Below are positions 44,632 through 53,364 of a stretch of 64,000 nt of DNA, piece after piece; within the stretch, counting starts at the first letter, position 1, and each line of letters opens with the position of its first letter. The stretch spans positions 292,825 to 356,824 of the forward strand of contig DCZO01000014.1 of NCBI GenBank assembly GCA_002331335.1, read 5' to 3'. The position numbers and the translations under genes are program-made. Under the pieces are notes generated by a model. That model made no database searches. It saw only the letters and a program-made list of their open reading frames with translations, and was not told the DNA's origin. Source of the stretch: Nitrospira sp. UBA2082 (lineage in GTDB: Bacteria; Nitrospirota; Nitrospiria; Nitrospirales; Nitrospiraceae).

Positions 44632-45228
44632 TTACATCTCCAGCAACCCGATCTGAATGAACTGCCGTTGGATCGAGGCGAGAATGTCATTGATGAGCGC
44701 CGGACGGAAGGGTTCGAACACGGGATCACCTAGATACCGATCAAGCGTCCGCGGTAGTTTGTGCCACCAGGCCCTGGCCGATGTTCTTGCTTGGACGGCC
44801 ATAGCCCGGTCGGCGGAAAGTATCTTGCCGATTTCCCGCTCGAAAAATCCGACGTGTCTTCGCTCATCGTCAAGGATGGATGAAAGATCCGGTCGTACCT
44901 CGGCCAACAGCAGGGCGAACTCCAGCCCCAGCGCCTCGTATCCGAACAAATGCACGGCCAACGCCGGCCATTGCCGTGGAACGGACGGCAAGCGTTCTCG
45001 TTCATACGATCGATGGCCCAACAACGTCTCAAACTGTGCCAGATGCCGGCGTTCATCCGCTTCATGCCGCCGCAGAAATGTGTGGACATTCGCTGGCACG
45101 TCTTGTAGTTGTGATGCCCGCACAGTCCACAGCGCCATCGCTTCGGCTTTGAGAAACCGTTCCAGCAGAGCGGATTCACAGGAGAGGGACAAACGGAGCG
45201 GATTGGGTGCCTGCGGTGTCCCAGCCAT
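44632..45228 (-). CDS. Ferritin-like diiron protein, 198 aa
   Basis: Helical protein with ferritin-like pairs: LKAEAMALWTVRASQ, RRHEADERRHLAQFETLL, EALGLEFALLLAEV, and DDERRHVGFFEREIG, i.e. Glu and ExxH-type ligands on four helices as in diiron carboxylate proteins. Whether it oxidises Fe(II), hydroxylates or merely stores iron is unknown; a relation to MiaE-like hydroxylases is possible. It converges with accA. The start ATG at 45228 gives a short lead. Confidence 0.65.
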   Translation of the reverse strand: MAGTPQAPNPLRLSLSCESALLERFLKAEAMALWTVRASQLQDVPANVHTFLRRHEADERRHLAQFETLLGHRSYERERLPSVPRQWPALAVHLFGYEALGLEFALLLAEVRPDLSSILDDERRHVGFFEREIGKILSADRAMAVQARTSARAWWHKLPRTLDRYLGDPVFEPFRPALINDILASIQRQFIQIGLLEM

Positions 45229-45406
45229 GGTCGACCGGATGGTACGCGAATCGTTCCGTCTTGTCCAAGCGAAGAAATCACTGAAAAAATGTTTACCCTA
45301 CTTGCCAGAATCGATCACTTCTGAGACACTAGCAGAGCTATACACCGAACCGATGTGCGACCAGCCTTGGCCGGCAGCCGTCGGTTCCCCAATGAGGACG
45401 GAGCTC

Positions 45407-46126
45407 ATGACACACTCGGCCGGGTCATCACCACCGACTATCGCGCCTGGAATTACGGTCTGTTTGCTGATCGGAGCCGTCCTGGCCGCATCCGGTTGTG
45501 TCAGTCAGCGTGCCTATGAACAAGCCCGAGCCGAAGCGGATGAGCTAGCCCGCACCCTCGATTCGACACGCGCCGATCTCCAGGCGCTCGACCACCATAT
45601 CGCCCAGCTACAGGCTGCCAACCAAACCGAAGACGCCCTCGCGACCGAACTGCGCACTGCGCTCCAACGGGAAGCGGACATGTTGCCGGTGCTGAGACGG
45701 CGGGCAAGCGAACGGCTGACATCGCTGCAGGCCCAGGTGGTGACTCTCGTCAACCAAAGCCGCACACTCGCGCGGCAGGTTTCAGACGCCAAGCAGCAAC
45801 ACAACTCCCTCAAGGTGCTCGTCGCGCAATACAAACAGGAAATCGAAGAAGCCCGGTCGATGCCGGAAGCATCCCCCGCTGAGGTTCCGGTGCCGTCCGT
45901 TGCGCCGCCGGTCGCGGCCGAACCGCTTTCCGCGCCTGTAGCGGCACCGGCTCCGATCACGCCGCCGCAACAGATGGCGCAAGTCACGCCGGTCACGCCG
46001 GTAAAGCCGCAGGCGTTACCTCGCCCCGTCCCAACGCCACCGGCCCCGGTCGACGAAACTTGGTTCGACATGGTTATGAGCTGGATCGGCAGCGTCTGGG
46101 ATTGGATTACCGGGTTGTTCGGATAG
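45407..46126 (+). CDS. Coiled-coil lipoprotein, 239 aa
   Basis: The start at 45407 follows GGAG, and the upstream open frame overlaps the antisense ferritin-like gene, so it is discounted. Signal peptide with lipobox LAASGC (residues ~25-30). Then a coiled coil (EADELARTLDSTRADLQALD; YKQEIEEARSM). A Pro/Ala/Val-rich linker (PVPSVAPPVAAEPLSAPVAA, PAPITPP) follows, and it ends with a Trp-rich tail (WFDMVMSWIGSVWDWITGLF) that could insert in a membrane. No family recognised. Confidence 0.65.
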   Translation: MTHSAGSSPPTIAPGITVCLLIGAVLAASGCVSQRAYEQARAEADELARTLDSTRADLQALDHHIAQLQAANQTEDALATELRTALQREADMLPVLRRRASERLTSLQAQVVTLVNQSRTLARQVSDAKQQHNSLKVLVAQYKQEIEEARSMPEASPAEVPVPSVAPPVAAEPLSAPVAAPAPITPPQQMAQVTPVTPVKPQALPRPVPTPPAPVDETWFDMVMSWIGSVWDWITGLFG

Positions 46127-47366
46127 TTGAAACGGATCCGGCTCGACGTTTGAGAATCCACGTGACTGCTCCCGCGCCAGCCGCATAGCCGGTGGCCAAA
46201 CATGCGGTGAGCAAATAGCCCCCGGTCGGGGCCTCCCAATCCAGCATCTCTCCCGCGCAGAACACACCAGGAAACCGGCGGATCATCAGCCGATCGTCCA
46301 ATTCTTCGAGCATCACTCCTCCCGCCGTACTGATGGCTTCTTCCAGTGGACGGGTCGCAACCAACTTGAGTGGCACCGCTTTGATGGCCTCGGCAAGATA
46401 AGCCGGATCGGCAAAGGCATCTTTGGGACACACCTCTCGAAGCAACGCCGACTTTACTCCGGCGATACCGGCTTGACGTTCAAGATGCGTCGCCATCGTC
46501 CGCTTGCCACGTGGTTTGGACAGATCACGCATGAGCCGGCCTTGATCACGATCCGGCGCCAGATCCACCATCAGAGTCGCCTGCCCTTCCTTCTCGATCC
46601 GATCTCTGAGCACTGAAGACACACCATAAATCACGCCTCCTTCCACCCCGGTCTCTGTCAGCACGAACTCGCCCCGTTGCCGATGCACGCCTCCGCCGGG
46701 TGTTACCACTTGAACAGTCACCGATTTCACCGGGTGCCCGGCAAATTTGGTTGTGAGATGGGTGCTCCAGTGAACGTCAAATCCGCAGTTCGCCGGCCGC
46801 AACTGTGCAATCGACACACCAAGTTCGCGTAACAATGGCACCCAAGCCGCATCCGATCCGAGCTTGGGCCAACTGCCGCCACCCAGTGCAAGGATCACAG
46901 CATCAGCCCCCACGAGGTGCTCCCCGTACGGTGTCTCGAAGCGGAGTCTGTGGTCATCGCTCCATCCCCGCCAGCGGTGGCGCACATGGAACGCCACCCC
47001 ACGCTGACGCAGTCGTCTCAGCCAGGCGCGCAGGAGCGGTGCCGCCTTCAGATCAGCAGGAAAGACACGGCGCGAAGTCCCGACAAATGTCTTGATTCCA
47101 AGTCCGGCTGCCCACTCGCGAATTGCATCCGGCCCGAACGAGCGAATGAACGGCGAGAGCTGCGCCCGGCGTGGCCCATAGCGGGACAGCAACACATCCA
47201 ACGGCTCAGAATGGGTGAGGTTCAATCCGCCCTTGCCCGCCAGCAGAAACTTCCGTCCCACCGACGGCATGGCGTCGTAGAGATTCACTTCCGCCCCGGC
47301 GCCGCTCGCGGCCTCAGCCGCCATCAACCCGGCGGGACCGCCGCCGACGACCGCGATCTTCATCAT
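46107..47366 (-). CDS. BaiN/HI0933-family FAD-dependent flavoprotein
   Basis: 419 residues from the ATG at 47366. The dinucleotide-binding motif IAVVGGGPAGLMAAEAASGA is at the N-terminus, with the family pattern KFLLAGKGGLNLTHSEP, and later GVMLEELDDRLMIRRFPG, then FCAGEMLDWEAPTGGYLLTA. This matches the HI0933/TIGR03862 group of flavoproteins related to BaiN; substrate unknown. It overlaps the convergent lipoprotein gene by 20 bases at the 3' end. An in-frame GTG at 47387 is an alternative start. Confidence 0.88.
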   Translation of the reverse strand: MMKIAVVGGGPAGLMAAEAASGAGAEVNLYDAMPSVGRKFLLAGKGGLNLTHSEPLDVLLSRYGPRRAQLSPFIRSFGPDAIREWAAGLGIKTFVGTSRRVFPADLKAAPLLRAWLRRLRQRGVAFHVRHRWRGWSDDHRLRFETPYGEHLVGADAVILALGGGSWPKLGSDAAWVPLLRELGVSIAQLRPANCGFDVHWSTHLTTKFAGHPVKSVTVQVVTPGGGVHRQRGEFVLTETGVEGGVIYGVSSVLRDRIEKEGQATLMVDLAPDRDQGRLMRDLSKPRGKRTMATHLERQAGIAGVKSALLREVCPKDAFADPAYLAEAIKAVPLKLVATRPLEEAISTAGGVMLEELDDRLMIRRFPGVFCAGEMLDWEAPTGGYLLTACLATGYAAGAGAVTWILKRRAGSVSTIRTTR

Positions 47367-47574
47367 GCGCCGATTCCCATCACGCACCTCAGCGGGCAGG
47401 ACAAACCATACAGCATCCTCGGCTGTAGGATAGTGCCTCCTTCAGCGCACCGCCTCAGTCCTATTGAGCGATGCACTTCTCTACTTTCTTGTGTGTTTGC
47501 GATCTTTCCGGCCATGGTCTGCTTCTTGCTCAATGCGATTTACCGCGGAGGCCCTTCAACACGAGGAGCGCATC

Positions 47575-49212
47575 ATGTCTTATCACATGTGCCGATTCAC
47601 ATCGAGCGTGCTCGCATGTCTGCTGACTTCCAGCGTACTGGCGGCCACGCCGATTGCAGCCGCTGACTCTCCGGGCACGAATTCGGTGCATGTCACCCGC
47701 CCAACCCATCCCCGTCATCAAGACGATACGTTCAGCCGCATGTTTCCAGGGCTTCCGCCTTTTGCCCCACAAACCGACGAATCCAGGGAACAAGCGAAAC
47801 AGCTCGGCGTGAAAGGAGGCCTCCTCGATGCCGGGGATAATCTGACCGATCCGATCTTGTCGATTACTGATCCGGCGTTCAGCCCGAACAATCCCAACAA
47901 TCCAAACATGACGGCCGGCGTCACGTTCTTCGGACAGTTCCTGGATCATGATCTCACTCTCGCGCTGAAAGCGCCGATCCTGGAGAATACCCATCCCAGA
48001 CAGACCACCAATTTCCGGACGGCCGAGTTTGACCTCGACAGTGTCTACGGCGATGGTCCTGCCGGATCACCTGAACTGTACGACACCAGTTCCGGTGACA
48101 TGAAATTCAAAGTGGAAGCGATTCCGGGTTCCGAACAGGTTTCTCGAAAAGGCGCTCAGCGGTTCGACCTGCCCCGCGACGTCAACAACAATGCACTCAT
48201 CGCAGACAGCCGGAACGATGAGCACCTCGTGCTCAGCCAGTTTCATCTGGCGATGCTGATGTTTCACAACGCCGTCGTCGATCGGCTACGCGCCGATCCG
48301 GCCAATGCAACTCGTTCTGCCCACGACATCTTCAAGGAGGCCCAACAACAGGTCCGTTGGCACTATCAATGGATCGTACTCAATGAATTTTTACCGCTGA
48401 CGATCGGGCAGGATCGGGTCAATGACATCTTACGGACCGGGCCGCGGTTCTACCGAGTCGCCGACCGGACACAGAACACCTTCTTTCGCAGCCCCAGGCT
48501 GGAGCCGCTCATTCCCGTAGAATTTGCAGTGGCGGCCTATCGATTCGGCCATTCACAAATCCGTCCGAGTTATCGACTCAACTTCGGTCCGGATAACGGT
48601 CAACCGTTCTTCGCATTTATCTTCGATGATTCAGTCGATCCCAATGATCCTGACCCCAAGGACATGCGTGGCGGCAAACGGGCACCCCGGCGGTTTGTCG
48701 ACTGGCAGACGTTTTTCAAATTTGACGACGTCAACGTCCGCCCCAACAAGAAGATCGACGGCAAACTGTCGACGCCCATGATGCTCCTTCCGGGATCACG
48801 CGGGCCTGCGCCCGGTTTGCCGAATGATGGAATTCAGTCGCTGGCCTCCCGTAATCTCATGCGGCATGTAAACTTCGGGGTCCCGTCGGGTCAAGCCATC
48901 GCGCGAGTGATGGGACTGCGTCCGCTGACTCCGGCACAGCTGTCTGAACTGGCCCCCTTCGGCATGGATAAGAGTACGCCGCTTTGGTACTACATCCTCA
49001 AGGAAGCGGAAGTACTTGAAGACGGATTGCGGATGGGGCCGGTGGGAAGCCGGATCGTCGGCGAAGTCTTCATCGGCCTCTTGAAAGCCGATAGGGACTC
49101 CTACCTCAACGCCAACAGGAACTGGAAGCCGACCTTGCCGTCCGCCACTCCTGGAGACTTCGAAATCACCGATCTCTTGAGGTTTGCCGGAGTTGTTCCC
49201 CCGCTGGAATGA
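47575..49212 (+). CDS. Secreted animal-type haem peroxidase
   Basis: 545 residues, from the ATG at 47575 (GAGGAG upstream). A signal peptide (FTSSVLACLLTSSVLAATPIAAA) leads to the mature enzyme. The distal His region GQFLDHDLTLALK and the proximal His region EFAVAAYRFGHSQIRPSY match the animal-type (myeloperoxidase/peroxinectin) family. It would oxidise small donors or halides with H2O2 outside the cytoplasm. No other fused domain. Stand-alone gene. Confidence 0.9.
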   Translation: MSYHMCRFTSSVLACLLTSSVLAATPIAAADSPGTNSVHVTRPTHPRHQDDTFSRMFPGLPPFAPQTDESREQAKQLGVKGGLLDAGDNLTDPILSITDPAFSPNNPNNPNMTAGVTFFGQFLDHDLTLALKAPILENTHPRQTTNFRTAEFDLDSVYGDGPAGSPELYDTSSGDMKFKVEAIPGSEQVSRKGAQRFDLPRDVNNNALIADSRNDEHLVLSQFHLAMLMFHNAVVDRLRADPANATRSAHDIFKEAQQQVRWHYQWIVLNEFLPLTIGQDRVNDILRTGPRFYRVADRTQNTFFRSPRLEPLIPVEFAVAAYRFGHSQIRPSYRLNFGPDNGQPFFAFIFDDSVDPNDPDPKDMRGGKRAPRRFVDWQTFFKFDDVNVRPNKKIDGKLSTPMMLLPGSRGPAPGLPNDGIQSLASRNLMRHVNFGVPSGQAIARVMGLRPLTPAQLSELAPFGMDKSTPLWYYILKEAEVLEDGLRMGPVGSRIVGEVFIGLLKADRDSYLNANRNWKPTLPSATPGDFEITDLLRFAGVVPPLE

Positions 49213-49276
49213 ATTCTCTCTGCAGAGAGCGAGGCTATCCTCTTTCAGGGGATATGCCTCGCATGACCAGGCCGGC

Positions 49277-49885
49277 TCATGCCCTGTCCGTCCGTTTCGA
49301 TCGCTTTGTTCCGGCGCAGGGATCACACTCCTCGTTGCGGGCTTGATACTCAATCACTCCACCACGGCGGTCGAGCTCGATGAGGCAGCAGTCGCCGAGC
49401 ATTTGTTTGAGCTGTTTGCGCCCGCGTTGCACTCGAGACTTCATGCCGGAGAGGGAAACTCCCATTCGTTTGGCTGCTTCTTGCTGGGTCAACCCCTCAA
49501 ACTCCACAAGGTTGATTGCGTCTCGATAGTCTTGGGAGAGCCGCTCGATCATGGGACGCAGGCAGCCGGCGAGTTCCGACCCGGAATCGCCTGACTCCTC
49601 TTGAAGTTCGCCGCCGAACGCTTCGATGTCGGTGGACAATCCGGCCGGAATCTCATGCCGCCGCCCCGGCTTCCGGTAGTAATCGACGATCGCGTTCCGC
49701 GTGACCTGGTATATCCAGGAGACGATCCGGCGGGGGTCGTTCACGCTGTCCAGTTGCCGATGGACACGCACGAACACTTCTTGCAGCACATCCTCGGCAT
49801 GAGACTGGTCTGAGACTCGTTTGGCGATGAAGGCGCGGAGGCCGTCATGCATCCCTTGCCAAAGCTCTTCGGTCATGGTCGTCAT
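49277..49885 (-). CDS. SigZ-like extracytoplasmic sigma factor
   Basis: 202 residues from the ATG at 49885 (GGAGGCTG upstream). Region 2 HAEDVLQEVFVRVHRQLDSV and WIYQVTRNAIVDYYRK; region 4 LTQQEAAKRMGVSLSGMKSR, then VQRGRKQLKQML. The C-terminal tail carries a Cys pair (GDCCLIEL) and CDPC, as in SigZ. A Cys-rich tail may sense metals or redox, but no anti-sigma gene is adjacent. It follows the ArsI-like gene by 35 bases on the same strand, so it is probably in its operon. Confidence 0.85.
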   Translation of the reverse strand: MTTMTEELWQGMHDGLRAFIAKRVSDQSHAEDVLQEVFVRVHRQLDSVNDPRRIVSWIYQVTRNAIVDYYRKPGRRHEIPAGLSTDIEAFGGELQEESGDSGSELAGCLRPMIERLSQDYRDAINLVEFEGLTQQEAAKRMGVSLSGMKSRVQRGRKQLKQMLGDCCLIELDRRGGVIEYQARNEECDPCAGTKRSKRTDRA

Positions 49886-49920
49886 GACAGCCTCCGACCT
49901 GCATACGGTACTGCACCGAC

Positions 49921-50364
49921 TCAGGCGCCGCAAGTGGCCGGCTCATGAGCACCTGTCTTCTTGGGTACGCAGCAACCGGTCTGACTCAGCGATCCTGTCA
50001 CTGCCAGTTGCTCATGGACGGTAAAGATCTCCCAGGCATTTCCGTCCGGGTCGGTAAACCACAGTTTGTCCTGCCGCGCAAAGCAACAAGCGATATTGTC
50101 TTCGACCTTTTCAAGGATGCCCTCCCGTTGCAACCGGGCCTTCCACTCGGCAATCTCCTCCATCGTTTCCACCTCGATTCCCAAGTGGTCCACGGCACTC
50201 ACCTCTCCCGCGGAGGAAACCAGCGAAAAATTCAAGGCCGGGGCCTTGAGGTCGAACTTGGCATAGTCTGCCACCTGTTTCTGTGGCGCCACACCGAACA
50301 CTCTTTCATAGAACGCGACCGACTTGAACACATCACGCACATCGAGCGAAATATGAGGACGCAT
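49921..50364 (-). CDS. ArsI/CadI-like VOC-family metalloprotein
   Basis: 147 residues from the ATG at 50364 (AAGGAGG upstream). Vicinal-oxygen-chelate fold: HISLDVRDVFKSVAFYERVF, VDHLGIEVETMEE, and FTDPDGNAWEIFTV. A vicinal Cys pair in NIACCFARQDKLWF is the feature of ArsI organoarsenical C-As lyases and CadI-type proteins. A further CC near the C-terminus (TGCCVPKKTG). Arsenic or metal-linked function is an inference. It is transcribed ahead of the SigZ-like gene. Confidence 0.8.
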   Translation of the reverse strand: MRPHISLDVRDVFKSVAFYERVFGVAPQKQVADYAKFDLKAPALNFSLVSSAGEVSAVDHLGIEVETMEEIAEWKARLQREGILEKVEDNIACCFARQDKLWFTDPDGNAWEIFTVHEQLAVTGSLSQTGCCVPKKTGAHEPATCGA

Positions 50365-50716
50365 GGGAGCACCTCCTTGTAGAGAGCGGCGGATGATTCC
50401 GGCACTCACACCTATAGACGGAGGAGGTCAGAAAAGGACGCACCGATGAAAAGACAGGAGGGATGCTGAGACCGGCTGCCGCCGGCAGTTTACCAGGCAC
50501 TCGCCGCTCGCTATTCAGGGGTCGATGTGCTACGGTGTTCGACGGACCACGGTCACTATCCTATCTCTCGCGCATTCCTCACTCCCCGCCTCTCCGTCCC
50601 TGCGCGACCGATTCCCTAGTTTCCGCCGTTCCTGTACCGGTGCTTCCGCCACACGGCAAGTCACCGAAGATACGCCTTCATCGATTCCTAGTGGTTTTCC
50701 TCTAGAAGGAGCACGT
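50365..50716. other. Intergenic stretch, nothing recognised
   Basis: Divergent spacer between the ArsI-like gene and the 97-residue protein gene. Open frames here read through without ribosome sites or protein-like composition. It must hold both promoters. I see no supported -35/-10 pair. Confidence 0.4.
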
Positions 50717-51010
50717 ATGCGTCGTCTCAACCTGGAGCCCCTGCTGACTTTTCCGGATGGCTCCCACCTCGTGGTGAGCACTCACTGCGCCAAAGACGGC
50801 ATGTTTTCCTGCGCACTCTACAATGCGGTCGTGGCGGAGGACGACGGAGCGGTATTCCGCATGGTCTCCAATCTGCTGGGAGCCATGACCTGTCTCGCAG
50901 CCCAGGAGACCGCCTATCACTATGCCATCCAGCTCTTCCCTCGCGGTGCGGACAGCATCAAAAAGCCGCCCTATCTCATTTGGCACGGCCCGCAGGCGGC
51001 GGGCGGATGA
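50717..51010 (+). CDS. Hypothetical protein, 97 aa
   Basis: The start ATG is preceded by AGAAGGAG. Soluble, alpha/beta: RRLNLEPLLTFPDGSHLVVS, THCAKDGMFSCALYNAVVAE, then LLGAMTCLAAQETAYHYAIQ. Three Cys, with two in one strand-turn. No family recognised. A longer upstream frame is discounted because its composition is not protein-like. Confidence 0.6.
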   Translation: MRRLNLEPLLTFPDGSHLVVSTHCAKDGMFSCALYNAVVAEDDGAVFRMVSNLLGAMTCLAAQETAYHYAIQLFPRGADSIKKPPYLIWHGPQAAGG

Positions 51011-51267
51011 GCCGTGCGGACAAAAACCCGCCCGTGAACTAGAGATGGCTATTTGCTGACGAACCTGCTAGGATCACCGGGTCTTGTGCGGTGGGTCTCG
51101 CACCAGATGGAAAATTGAACGGCCCATCACCGATGTTGTTCTTGCCGAGAATCTGATTGGAAGCCTGACCTTAGCCGCCTCACTACTCGCGTCTTCGGCC
51201 CTCTCCTTCCCCTCACGAAATGTTTCTCGCGTCTCTGACAATGTCACTTTCAGAAGGAGGAACCCCC

Positions 51268-51585
51268 ATGGGTTCAAAACTATACGTCGGCGGCTTGCCA
51301 TTTGCTGCGACCGAATCGCAACTCACCACATTGTTTGCCGCGCACGGCACCGTCGAGTCCGCGCGCGTCATCGCAGACAAGTTTACAGGACAATCGAGAG
51401 GCTTCGGCTTCGTCGAGATGTCCACACCGGAAGAGGCCCAAGCGGCCATTTCGGCGTTGAACGGCTCACAAATGGACGGCCGGTCGCTGACCGTCAATGA
51501 AGCCAAGCCCCAGGAACCCCGTTCCGGAGGCGGACGCTTCGGCGGAGGCCCGCGCGGCAACGATTCCGGACGGAATCGCTTCTAA
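51268..51585 (+). CDS. RRM-type RNA-binding protein
   Basis: 105 residues: one RNA-recognition motif with RNP2 (KLYVGGLP, residues 4-11) and RNP1 (SRGFGFVEM), followed by a Gly/Arg-rich tail (RSGGGRFGGGPRGNDSG). AAGGAGG before the ATG. Proteins of this sort in cyanobacteria and other bacteria act as RNA chaperones, often cold- or stress-induced; here no regulatory element was identified in the 5' leader. A strong terminator follows. Confidence 0.93.
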   Translation: MGSKLYVGGLPFAATESQLTTLFAAHGTVESARVIADKFTGQSRGFGFVEMSTPEEAQAAISALNGSQMDGRSLTVNEAKPQEPRSGGGRFGGGPRGNDSGRNRF

Positions 51586-51604
51586 GTTCCGTCGGCCTAT
51601 GAAC

Positions 51605-51627
51605 GGGGCGCCCTCTCAGGGCGCCCC
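51605..51627 (+). terminator. Rho-independent terminator after the RRM gene
   Basis: GGGGCGCCCT pairs perfectly with AGGGCGCCCC around a 3-base loop, followed by TCTTC. It lies ~20 bases after the RRM gene stop and before the desaturase gene, so the two genes are probably separate transcripts. Confidence 0.8.
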
Positions 51628-51658
51628 TCTTCGTATCCATCCCGAGAAGACCGATTGC

Positions 51659-52522
51659 ATGACCGCCACAAGTCCCACGTCCGGCCAGATCTCTCGGATC
51701 TACCCCAATTATATGACAGCCCTGCTCTTCGGACTGGTGTGCGTCGGCGCCATCATCGGAGTTCCGCTGTACGGCTGGCGGTACGGATACACCTGGCTGG
51801 ACTGGATGATGTTCGGCCTCATGTACGTCGTAACCGGCTTGGGCATTACCGTCGGCTATCACCGGCTGCTGGCTCACCGAAGTTTTGAATGCAAGGGATG
51901 GGTCAAAGCCGGGCTTCTCGTGGTGGGCGGGTGGGCGTTGGAGAACTCGGCCCTCAAGTGGGGGGCGGATCACATCAGGCACCATGCTCACTGCGACGGC
52001 GACGCAGACCCGTACAACGCACGCCGCGGATTTTGGCACAGTCACTGCGGGTGGCTCTTTGTGCGGAACTCTTATGCCGATGAGAAATATGCGTCACGCC
52101 TGCGGCAAGATCCCCTGGTCATGTGGCAGCATCGCTACTATCTGCCGATCGTGCTCTCAGGGCTGGCGCTGACGTTTCTCATAGGCTATGCCCATAACGG
52201 CTGGATCGGCGGGGTCGGATGCTTCATGCTGGCGGGAGTCGGCCGGACATTTGCCGTGTTGAATTCGACGTTCTGCATCAATTCCATCTGCCACCTCTGG
52301 GGATGCCAACCGCACGGTCATGCCGACTCCAGCCGCGACAGCTGGTGGGTCTCGCTCGTCACGTTCGGCGAGGGCTATCACAACTACCATCACACGTACC
52401 AAAGCGACTATCGCAACGGGCCCCGCTGGTATAACTTCGACCCGTCCAAATGGCTGATCTTCACCCTGGCGAAGCTCGGACTGGCCTCGTCGCTTCGGAC
52501 AGCAACGCCCACACGCTTCTAG
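51659..52522 (+). CDS. Acyl-CoA/fatty-acid delta-9-type desaturase
   Basis: 287 residues with ~4 membrane segments. Three histidine boxes of the desaturase family: HRLLAHR (residues ~63-69), HIRHHAHCD (~101-109) and GYHNYHH (~240-246). The di-iron site made by these residues inserts a double bond in fatty acyl chains. The ATG at 51659 places the family N-terminus; an upstream frame overlaps the RRM gene. The electron donor is unknown. It lies downstream of the RRM gene but after its terminator. Confidence 0.92.
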   Translation: MTATSPTSGQISRIYPNYMTALLFGLVCVGAIIGVPLYGWRYGYTWLDWMMFGLMYVVTGLGITVGYHRLLAHRSFECKGWVKAGLLVVGGWALENSALKWGADHIRHHAHCDGDADPYNARRGFWHSHCGWLFVRNSYADEKYASRLRQDPLVMWQHRYYLPIVLSGLALTFLIGYAHNGWIGGVGCFMLAGVGRTFAVLNSTFCINSICHLWGCQPHGHADSSRDSWWVSLVTFGEGYHNYHHTYQSDYRNGPRWYNFDPSKWLIFTLAKLGLASSLRTATPTRF

Positions 52523-52570
52523 CACAACCATTTACCGTGTACCTATGCACCGACCGGCTCAGCCCTAACG

Positions 52571-52762
52571 CTAGACGGCAGGCGGCTTGGGCGAGGGTTT
52601 CTGTGCACGAGGCCTTTTGAGACGCTCGGCCTTCGTCGATTCTCCCTCCGACAGGAGATCCTCGATCTGCCCCTCGCTGCACGTCAGGTCATCGCGTTCC
52701 GCGGCGGCGCCGGACGCCTGCGGCCCATGCCCCCTCTTCGTTCGCTCATCATGTGCTGCCAT
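52571..52762 (-). CDS. Small hydrophilic protein, 63 aa
   Basis: Start ATG with GGAGGTGGCAGT upstream. Highly charged (MAAHDERTKRGHGPQASGAA, then SEGQIEDLLSEGESTKAERL) with a basic Pro/Lys-rich C-terminus (RPRAQKPSPKPPAV). No family recognised. It lies 13 bases after the CsbD-like gene, same strand, so it is probably its operon partner. Confidence 0.55.
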   Translation of the reverse strand: MAAHDERTKRGHGPQASGAAAERDDLTCSEGQIEDLLSEGESTKAERLKRPRAQKPSPKPPAV

Positions 52763-52775
52763 ACTGCCACCTCCA

Positions 52776-53012
52776 TCACCCCCGAGGGCCTTCGTAGCCG
52801 GTGTAATTTCCAGACCAGCAACAGTATCGTCGATGCGCCCACATCCGCACGTCTTCCTTCTGCCGTGCGCCATACCGCTTCTGCAGCACCGTGCCGAACT
52901 GCTCCAGATCGCCCTGAATATCGGCAAGATCCTGCGTCGTGATCTTGTCCCATTTGTCCTTGAGCGGCACCTGCAGTTGGTTCCAGAATTGCCTAAACTG
53001 TTCCTGGCTCAT
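52776..53012 (-). CDS. CsbD-like stress protein, 78 aa
   Basis: MSQEQFRQFWNQLQVPLKDK, then WDKITTQDLADIQGDLEQFG and TVLQKRYGARQKEDV match the CsbD pattern (short helical protein with W-x-K-LT). The C-terminal ~20 residues (MWAHRRYCCWSGNYTGYEGP) look like an extension. AAGGAG before the ATG. CsbD proteins are stress-induced in many bacteria; the mechanism is unknown. Confidence 0.8.
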   Translation of the reverse strand: MSQEQFRQFWNQLQVPLKDKWDKITTQDLADIQGDLEQFGTVLQKRYGARQKEDVRMWAHRRYCCWSGNYTGYEGPRG

Positions 53013-53364
53013 GTGGGACTCCTTGGGTTGAAAGATGGACCCGGACTCTTACCTGGACAGACAAGTACCCGGACGATCGTAACCAGGGATCACGGACGGA
53101 GACTCTGGCGTAGAAGCGGCGGAGACCGGGGAATCAGACGCGCAGGGACAGAACGGAATGCGCGCGAGATAGGGAAGTCGGCGTAGCTTAGTACGTCGGG
53201 CACCACCCTACAGAGGCTGAGCACGCCTGTCAACGGCAGGCGCACTCAATTGATGACGGCACGGATTACTATATGCTTGTAGCCTTCATGCAGTGGCTGT
53301 TGGCACGTCTCGGGGAACAACATCACGAATGAGACAGCTGCTTCAACTTCCCTGATCGGCTAGA
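53013..53364. other. Intergenic stretch with a small hairpin
   Basis: No gene supported. A stem CGCCTG/CAGGCG (53224-53242) around a 7-base loop is the only structure seen. It separates the CsbD-like gene from the glycosylase gene. Confidence 0.4.

Noticed and set aside
44657..45406. Long upstream extension of the coiled-coil lipoprotein frame
   Set aside because: It lies antisense to the ferritin-like gene and has Arg/Ser-rich shadow composition; the lipobox start at 45407 is better.
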